Below, piece by piece: positions 57,181 to 64,000 of a stretch of 64,000 nucleotides of DNA (its first letter is position 1; every line of letters begins with the position of its first letter). Under the pieces are notes generated by a model. The model did no database searches and was not told the DNA's origin. It was given only the letters and a program-made list of their open reading frames with translations. Position numbers and translations under genes: made by a program. The DNA is taken from positions 28,909,860-28,973,859 of the forward strand of contig CM067309.1 in assembly GCA_034231615.1 (NCBI GenBank), written 5' to 3'. This DNA comes from Meghimatium bilineatum. Its lineage: Eukaryota > Mollusca > Gastropoda > Stylommatophora > Philomycidae.

Positions 57181-57565
57181 TGAAGTTTTGTGGATGTGAA
57201 AATAACTTGCACTGAGAATTTTGATGTGAGGAGAAGTTGTGCAAACCGTCGACAACATTCTCGTGTCAGTCCTTATTGGAAACCAGTGGCAAGACGAATC
57301 CTGACGACTGCAAGTGAAGTTCGGTGCAGTGGATTGCCATGGTTTCCAATGTGTCTCACCATGCCAGATGCGGTCCACACCGCGTTGCTTGTGTTTGCCT
57401 ACATTATCCGGTGGGCCGATACATTATCGTACCTCATACGCGTAAATTTGTCCAATATCAGACTTTGCGTTACGTGGTTGACAGGACTGTCATGATTTTT
57501 GAGATAGTCTAATTATGACATCACTGTCTAACATATCAGTCGAGTGTAGAGCTAGAACACGTCTC
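57181..57565 (+). repeat. repeat X, copy 2 (unknown)
   Basis: Partner of 46905-47330. Begins exactly where LINE-H homology stops. Encoded fragments are broken. With one base skipped, DES, RLQVKF and LSGG can be read in the same order as in copy 1. Function unknown. Confidence 0.6.
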
Positions 57566-59279
57566 CAGCAGTTCACTGGTAATGTGTTCACACCACCAAG
57601 GCGAAGCAATAGGTCCATCTTGTTATAAGATGAAACTGACATACCCATCTGAAGATTTTGAGCATGTCTGAAACAAGAAAAGCCTGTTGGTCAAGAAGAT
57701 TTTAACAGCAGGAAAAAAGTATCCACAATGAATATGTTTACGCTATGGTGCCGTTTCTTACCCGTCGTGTTTATGTTGTGTTCTTGAAAGACTTTTCGGT
57801 CGAAACATCGATATATGTGTGTTATTATATGTTACCAGAGATTGTCAAAGCTTCATAACACCTTTCCAAGTTCCGTATGTTGGATAACAGTTTTGATGAA
57901 TTATTACCTATTACATAATGTAACATGAGAAACTGAGCATTAAATTCTACCAGGCATTGACCTCCGCTGCATCGTGCGCAAGTCTAGCTGTCTGTCGGTG
58001 TGTTTTGTTGAGAGCGCAGAAATGAAATCAAACATATGCAGATTTTATGGAGCGCTAAAGTCAACGGACGAGCTGTTCCTTGTTAACCTCATGAGATTTT
58101 CTCACTTTTCAATGTGTCTAGCAAACGGCTTGACTTTTGCTTTTTCTTCTGACATGCTGTCCAGCCGGGACGTTTTCCATAGCTTTCTTAAAATTCCCCT
58201 AAGACGGATTGACTTAATGTGGTTGTAGGATACAATGCCTGAAACTTGACAGTCTTAAATTAGAAAGCAATAGCAAGAAATCTCAAAGACATTTGTCATC
58301 ACCATCTGATCAGTTAAATTGAACAAATATGAATGAACTAGGAGTACGATGGTGTAGTGGTAGACCCCGGAGGAAATTGTGTTCTCTCTATCGTCTGCTT
58401 TCTCGTTCTCCAGTCGGAGTCAAACATGGATATGGATTTCTTCAGTTAACTGTGATATGGTTATGCAGACACTAGAGCACGCCGTAGAGCTTGTCCGTCA
58501 GATATCTTACAGATACCAAAGATTGTGGTGTTCTACAGTTGGCATATTCTATTCAAGATTGGTCGTTTGACATTCGGTTAGACGTGGAGAGTTTTCAGAA
58601 CTTTCGTAAGTATCAGATGATTGAAACAATGTGTCTGTATGTGGTGCACTGCCGCAACCTGAGCTGCCCAAAAAGGATTCAGCAATGACTTTCTTGCACA
58701 CTCGAAGACATCTGGAGATAAACATTGTGCACCATCCCAGCAGCCCAGGTATAGGTCTTCAGCATGATTCATCACACCGGAGATCATGGAATGGCGAGGG
58801 TGGAGGATAGCACGCCTTCACCCAACTTCTTTTGCGCATTTTACGACATTGACTGTAGGTATCAGTGTCAGCTCCCTTCGTGAACACACGTGATGCGATC
58901 GTTCTTGATGAGAAACTAGCATCATAGGAGCATCAACACGGGGCATTCCCATAAGTGCTCTGCTCTCCGATTCAACAGCCATTCCAGTGTATGTATATTC
59001 AAAGATCGAGTCAGGTGTTAATTTCGTGATCTTTGATTCTTGTCAAAAAGAATACACGAGACTGTGTAGATGGTAAGTGATAACCAGCTGTTTGCTTCTA
59101 TCTGTAGAAAATAAGCTCAATGTAGCTCTTCATTCACTTAAATCAGGGGACGTTGTTCTCGGTAGCTCTCAGCAATATAAGACAATTATTGTGTTGTGTT
59201 TTGTTACTGCGACACTCTCCTCTTTGTTGGATATCTTCTATTTGACATATCATATATCAAATATATCTTATATTTGACA
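57566..59279. other. no gene seen; A-box-like string at 58350
   Basis: Unique sequence with several frames of 60-85 residues lacking recognisable domains. GATGGTGTAGTGGTAGACCC (58347) resembles a tRNA A box but no B box follows. CTTTCTCGTTCTCCAG (58398-58413) looks like a splice acceptor, but the frame after it matches nothing known to me. Confidence 0.35.
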
Positions 59280-60370
59280 TATCGTATATCAAGTGACATA
59301 TTCTTTCCAGAATGTTGTCTTCGTTATGGATACTCTGAATGCCTCTCTAGTTAGTTAGTCGTCGGATCATCATCTCTGCAAACTGGACACGTGCATAGTT
59401 GCTCCGATCTCTCCTTGACTGTATCCGCCATTACACTTCTGCTGACAGTACCGGTCCTATGCATCATTCTTCTGCGTCCTCGAAAATATTCAATTCTAGC
59501 AACGCCGCATTTCAATCCCCGAAGTGGACGCCTCTCTGTCCCGGGCAAATAGGCCTGCATTGGCCAGTGGCATGAGTATGCATTCTTGTATGTCGCTGGT
59601 TCATCGTCTTCTTGATCTTCCTCTTCTTCACTCGCCCGGCACTCTGCCCTCTAGAATCAGCCTTCCAATACCATCATGTCGCTTTAAGTGTACAAAAACA
59701 ATGTAGCTGCCTTCTTATAATGGTATTTAGAAGCCACAATTTCCAGTAATTTCAATATTTCAATGTTCTTCTTTTTCTCTATTCATGATATTCGTATGAT
59801 CTTTCTGTAGCATTTCATTTCAAATGAATTTATTCTTTTGGATATTGTCTTGCTTAAAGTTCAAGACTTGCATTCATATGTTGCCAATGGGAAAACACAT
59901 GATCTTAAAAGGGTTACTTTAATGTCGTTATTACTACTTTGCCATAGCTTTTTCATTTGCCCTTAATTTGAGTTTTATAATTGCGAGTGTTCTTCTTATC
60001 TCGACTGAACAATCTCCAAAAATATGTATAACTGCTCCCAGATATTAGAATTTATTTATACATTCTAGTTAATTGTCATTGTTCATTATTGGTTTTATTT
60101 TTATTTTGTCTGCGATCATAATTTTGTTTTCTGTGCATTTAGATATATTTTTTGGATCTCGCTGTATTTCTTTGTTGTTGTGATATGATGTTTCAATCTT
60201 CCAGGATGTGTAGTAAAAAGGACTGTGTCATCTGCATATCTTATTTTTGGAATCTTGTACCCACCGATATTTAATGGATGAAACTCATTTTCCTCTAGTT
60301 CTTCTCTTACATTTCTCATTATATTCTCTGCATATATGTTAAAAAGATAAGGGGATAGAGTGCACCCTTG
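59280..60370 (-). pseudogene. LINE-E, longest copy, with nested LINE-A
   Basis: Minus strand from 60370: WQGCTLSPYLFNIYAENIMR (motif B region), IRYADD (motif C intact at 60227-60238), LKHHITTTKKYSEIQ, then stops. Next WQSSNNDIKVTLLRS, FEMKCYRKIIRIS, LKRHDG, GRLILEGRVP-like and CHWPMQAYLPGTERR. A LINE-A fragment (59347-59527) interrupts, after which FRVSITKTTFWKEYVT closes the element. It is 5'-truncated, starting within RT motif B. Sister of 24600-25140. Confidence 0.85.
59347..59527 (-). mobile_element. LINE-A 3' end nested in LINE-E
   Basis: 181 bp on the minus strand coding CQQKCNGGYSQGEIGATM-like sequence in one frame and KERSEQLCTCPVC, RDDDPTTN in another, ending GATGATGATCCGACGACTAA CTAACTAG. 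The same ending is at 20479-20510 and 61753-61780. Flanks TGCCTCT (59340-59346) and CGCCTCT (59529-59535) are a likely target duplication. Confidence 0.88.
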
Positions 60371-60413
60371 CCATATTAGCTAATAACAAATTAATCCATC
60401 TAAAATGATATAT

Positions 60414-60492
60414 TTAACTATCCCCTTGATTTTCATTGGCTGTCGCACAAAGTATCATCTTAGTGACCAATGAAAATCACGGAGATAGTCAA
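60414..60492. mobile_element. short hairpin MITE-like element
   Basis: The 26-bp arms 60414-60439 and 60467-60492 are reverse complements except at three positions, around a 27-bp loop. Arm: TTGACTATCTCCGTGATTTT CATTGG. No coding. It has no other copy in the window. Confidence 0.7.
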
Positions 60493-61289
60493 ATGAATCA
60501 TTAAAGTGTGTTGGTTTTTATTAGACAGTAGGTCTTATATTGTATACGTTCACGCTTTCTTCAACTTTTTTCATACTAAGAAGGTACCCCAATAACCAAA
60601 GGTATTCAATGCTTTGAGAAGAACACGTCTATTCATAGAATGTCTAATTGTGTATGTAGACTGCATGTTCCAATACTTTCTATGAACACATGTTGATATG
60701 TTGAAAATTACATTCACAGAGAAGTGACTTTATTGTCTTAGGGTTGTACGGTATGTACGCCCTGCTTCTTAACGAAGCATAACGATGCCTGCGGTATCAG
60801 TTATAGCACTTAAGAGTTATGTCATGTAGTTCTGTCTCTTCGTATCATTGACCCATCGCTTATATCATAATATTGACGATGGACATGTTGCTGAATTATT
60901 TTACTATCATGCTTTGTTCGGATATTTGCTGTACTCGTTCATAAATGCGCATCAGTGCGCAAACGTGCACATCACTGCAGACTAGAACTATCCACTACAT
61001 GCTGCTGTTGAGCACGATCAAAGGAAATAGATTAGAAAGGGAACATGCATGTTCTGGCGGAACAAATGCGGTTATTAAACGGATGAGAGCGGACGAGGTT
61101 ATTCAACATTGGGAGAAATAGACCATGGAGAAGAGTGGGAATGTGAGCCTATCAAGTTTACAACGGCTCAATGCAGAGGGTAGTATATTAGGAAGAAAAT
61201 TGGGGCTTTCAATAAAATACAACCATTTGTAGTATGACAATGTATGTGCTGGATGGCGTTGACCAGGTCAATGATATGGCTGGAGTTTC
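60493..61289. other. no gene seen
   Basis: Unique sequence without recognisable features. Confidence 0.4.
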
Positions 61290-61785
61290 AAAATACTATA
61301 TGTGTCTGTTGTCTCACTGTTTCTATGAGTATGCTTCGAACGAGATTCAAGCGGGCTGTCTACGCCGTCAGTAGCTTGAGTCGATGGCGAAATTTGTGAT
61401 GAAGAGAGTTTTCTTCATTGTCGTACATGGACACGTGGATGTTGAAGGAAATTAAAGAGCAGACATACTTGCCAGAGTGACCACATTTACTTAGTGATAT
61501 TTGAATGGGCGTGCTGTTATTTTGAATGCAATGAAATAGGCCAGTTGAATAACATGGGGCGTATTAATTCTTCCATGTCTATGACTAGATTACATGATCT
61601 GGGAATGAAGCGTGGTGTTGAAAGAAACAACGGCATATAGGAAATCACAGAAGAGTTGTCAACCAACAAAGAACAGGAAGAGTTGGTTGAAACTTGCTGA
61701 AGAATATACTGGATATGAGATCCGAACACCTGTGGGCGTGTCCGGAGTGGAATGATGATGATATGACGACTAACTAACTCGCTAT
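61290..61785 (+). pseudogene. LINE-A 3' end
   Basis: VVHGHVDVEGN, stop, RADILAR (61420-61475) parallels YCPGHAGVRGNERADLLAG of 7140-9660. It continues MTRLHDLGMKRGVERN, ILDMRSEHLWACPEW and DDDMTTN before TAACTAACTCG. About 160 codons with several stops. Confidence 0.8.
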
Positions 61786-61979
61786 AGCATTGCCTACCAA
61801 TGAGTCAGCTTATGTCTGAACTGGGTGTTAGATTCATGTGATACTGTGGGCGTTACTGAGAAGTATTAACCAAATCATGTCTTATCATGGACTTCGCTAT
61901 GATATTGTGTTTCTGAAAATCTTCTCAATCTCAGCATCCTCTACCTGTTATCTTCTTCATCATCGTCATTAAGTATCGT

Positions 61980-62290
61980 ATCAGCAACGAAGGTTGGCTG
62001 CATCAGACCTCCAACATCATCTGCCACTTATCTTGGTGGTGCAATCTGCTAGACTTTAACCTGCCTATCTCGCGATTTTACTGTTCCACCTGAATTTCTG
62101 CTTCCTTCTTGCTCGCCTCTAGTGGATAGTTTTAACCTGCCTATCTCGCGATTTTACTGTTCCACCTGAATTTCTGCTTCCTTCTTGCTCGCCTCTCTCA
62201 AATTTACCCTCAAGTAAGGTCTTCAAGAAGATGTCATTTCTTTTAATTTGTTCACAATATTTTATTTGCTTGATCTTACACATGCTTAAT
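61980..62290 (-). pseudogene. LINE-B 3' end with internal duplication
   Basis: Minus strand: IKQIKYCEQIKRND, LKTLLEGKFE and the DNA CAACCTTCGTTGCTGATACG match the 1760-2034 copy. Bases 62055-62120 and 62132-62197 are two identical copies of one 66-bp segment separated by 11 bp, a local tandem duplication within the fragment. Confidence 0.78.
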
Positions 62291-62564
62291 AAGTCCAACT
62301 GTCCTTATGCTTCCATTATTTACTCTTCATCTCCGTTAAACCACTAGAAAAAATTATTTAACCCACGTATCGTTCCGGTAAACAGATGAATCCTTTATGT
62401 TTCTAGTGACTTTCAAATACATTACTGGAAGGATAGAAAAACCAATTATACTATAGAGTTAGCGTTTACGTGTTGCAACTAATATCTACATTGTACTTGG
62501 AATGACATTACGTGGCATTGACAGCCTGTTTCAGATTCTATAACATTCCATTAATAATTTACAA

Positions 62565-62770
62565 ATGTTGGCATCATCACCATCATACATCATAATTGTC
62601 ATCAGTCATATCATCATCCACAGTATCATCACAATTATTATAATCCTTAACATACAAATCATCACCAACACGAGCATTAATTCCATCATCATCAACATCA
62701 TTATATTCATCAGTATTACCATCATCATGAGCATCAATAGAGTCATCATTATCGACATTATCATCATCAG
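62565..62770. repeat. degenerate (CAT)n-rich tract
   Basis: ATCATCACCATC-type simple sequence on both sides of short variants. Open frames over it are spurious. Confidence 0.85.
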
Positions 62771-62774
62771 TCCT

Positions 62775-62890
62775 GCTCTGTGGGGGCGTGGTACAGAGTG
62801 GCCGCGCCAAGGTACTGGATTCGAGTGTAACAATCGAGACATTTTTCTACTGTCCTTGGCAGGGAAGATTTTTCCAGAACCATTTTCAAC
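62775..62890 (+). mobile_element. tRNA-like SINE head
   Basis: GCTCTGTGGGGGCGTGGTAC AGAGTGGCC (A-box region), GGTACTGGATTCGAGTGTAA (B box, ATTCGAG for GTTCGAN). The head matches the SINE family of 29455, but the body (ACATTTTTCTACTGTCC onward) differs. Confidence 0.7.
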
Positions 62891-62894
62891 AGTC

Positions 62895-63435
62895 CTACAT
62901 CTCATCTCACTGAAGGAACATTGCCCGAATCTTACATCTCACTGAAGGAACATTGCCCGAATCTTACATCTCATCTCACTGAAGGAACATTGCCCGAATC
63001 TTACATCTCATATCACTGAAGGAACATTGCCCGAATCTTACATCTCATATCACTGAAGGAACATTGCCCGAATCTTACATCTCATCTCACTGAAGGAACA
63101 TTGCCCGAATCGTACATCTCATCTCACTGAAGGAACATTGCCCGAATCTTACATCTCACTGAAGGAACATTGCCCGAATCTTACATCTCATCTCACTGAA
63201 GGAACATTGCCCGAATCTTACATCTCACTGAAGGAACATTGCCCGAATCTTACATCTCATCTCACTGAAGGAACATTGCCCGAATCTTACATCTCATATC
63301 ACTGAAGGAACATTGCCCGAATCTTACATCTCATATCACTGAAGGAACATTGCCCGAATCTTACATCTCATCTCACTGAAGGAACATTGCCCGAATCGTA
63401 CATCTCATCTCACTGAAGGAACATTGCCCGAATGA
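62895..63435. repeat. 32/37-bp tandem repeat, about 15 copies
   Basis: The unit is ACTGAAGGAACATTGCCCGA ATCTTACATCTC, with or without an extra ATCTC/ATATC. Short and long forms are interspersed, and blocks of the same order recur, so groups of units were duplicated together. Starts at the end of the SINE body. Confidence 0.95.
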
Positions 63436-63474
63436 CAATGGCGTTTCAGAAAATAGCGTGAAACAACTGGTATG

Positions 63475-64000
63475 GACTTTCTGAAAGACAACTTCAAGAA
63501 AATTGTAAAGAACAATACTGTGACCTATACATATTATTCACAGAGTTTACAAAAGCATGTGACAGATAATCTGTGACACACTAATATTGCCCACAGAGAT
63601 TTATCACAATGGTGCAGCAATTGCATGATGTAATGCAAGCTAGAGTTCAGGATGATGGAGAGTTTTCGGCTACTTTCCCTGTCTCAAAATGGAGTTAAAC
63701 AGGGATGTGTATTAGCATCTACCTTGTTTAGCATCATGTTCCCTGCAATGTCAAATGATATTTTCAGAGATCTGTATGATCTGGCATCATATTAATGGAG
63801 AATTGTTCAACCTTTGGCAGCTTCGAATACAAATCTGTGAAATCATGGATGTACAAAGGGATCTCCTATGTGCTAATGACGGTGATAATTGGAGACTCTA
63901 TGACTGATCTACACATTCGTATAAATAGTCTCCGAAAACTGTACATGGTCTTTTCTTACTATTAATGTTGAGAAAACAAACAGAAGTCATGTTACAGCCA
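63475..64000 (+). pseudogene. LINE-H fragment running off the window
   Basis: QENCKEQYCDLYILFTEFTK ACDR is a degraded motif A region (compare QERHCDMYMAFIDLAEAFDT). QRFITMVQQLHDVMQARVQD, then SQNGVKQGCVLASTLFSIMF (motif B, well kept) and LLCANDGDN (motif C, badly altered). TINVEKTNRSHVTA-like sequence reaches base 64000. Frameshifts separate the pieces. Confidence 0.8.

Noticed and set aside
58379-58570. Possible second host exon after CTTTCTCGTTCTCCAG
   Set aside because: Good pyrimidine tract, but the 63-residue frame matches no domain I know and no clear donor was found.

Overview
The window is eukaryotic nuclear DNA from an invertebrate animal, most likely a lophotrochozoan and possibly a mollusc. 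The grounds are a spliced RRM exon, tRNA-derived SINE heads, at least nine lineages of non-LTR retrotransposon (LINE) debris, a mariner element, a Tc1-like relic, palindromic foldback elements and about 25 tandem arrays that together cover roughly 11 kb. It is AT-rich and shows no operons, ribosome-binding sites or bacterial gene density. The species assignment is inference.

Host gene. The only convincing host coding sequence is an 85-base exon at 45922-46006 (+). It is bounded by a pyrimidine-rich AG acceptor and a GTAAGA donor and encodes the RNP1 half of an RRM of Musashi/DAZAP1/hnRNP type. I found no flanking exon, so most of the window may be intronic or intergenic DNA of that gene.

Transposons. 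Local labels are used for LINE lineages. LINE-A (RT plus RNase H, 3' peptide ending near DDDPTT) is at 7140-9660, 19110-20515, 59347-59527 and 61290-61785. LINE-B (3' end coding CGDGT) is at 1760, 51490 and 61980. LINE-C is at 15692, 22660 and 42473. LINE-D is at 3930, 11330, 29040 and 53085. LINE-E is at 24600, 59280 and probably 31268. LINE-F is at 30735 and 49060. LINE-G (endonuclease, RT, RNase H, GAA tail) is at 25345-27485, 34055-38290 (nearly full length) and 50085-50740. LINE-H (C-terminal C2H2 finger) is at 16540, 46380, 55500 and 63475. LINE-I is at 52440. All are broken by stops, frameshifts, 5' truncation or substituted catalytic residues. By contrast, the mariner at 40311-41660 has an uninterrupted 362-residue DD34D transposase, terminal inverted repeats and TA flanks.

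Tandem arrays. Units range from 4 to 69 bp. Many are multiples of three, which creates long spurious open frames. The 26-bp array at 9720-10005 appears to have grown out of the tRNA-like head of the local SINE. The 58-bp array at 31975 and the 27-bp array at 32520 share a core. The 21-bp array at 10055-11330 has a higher-order duplication.

Architecture. The most informative signals are events layered on one another. A LINE-C copy sits in the loop of a foldback element with a 12-bp target duplication. A LINE-A 3' fragment sits inside LINE-E. A LINE-C copy splits a 39-bp array. The LINE-G reverse transcriptase domain is interrupted by a 158-bp inverted copy of its own downstream sequence. Several unrelated LINE and SINE-like 3' ends share the same terminal motif followed by GAA repeats, as expected if one retrotransposition machinery mobilises them.
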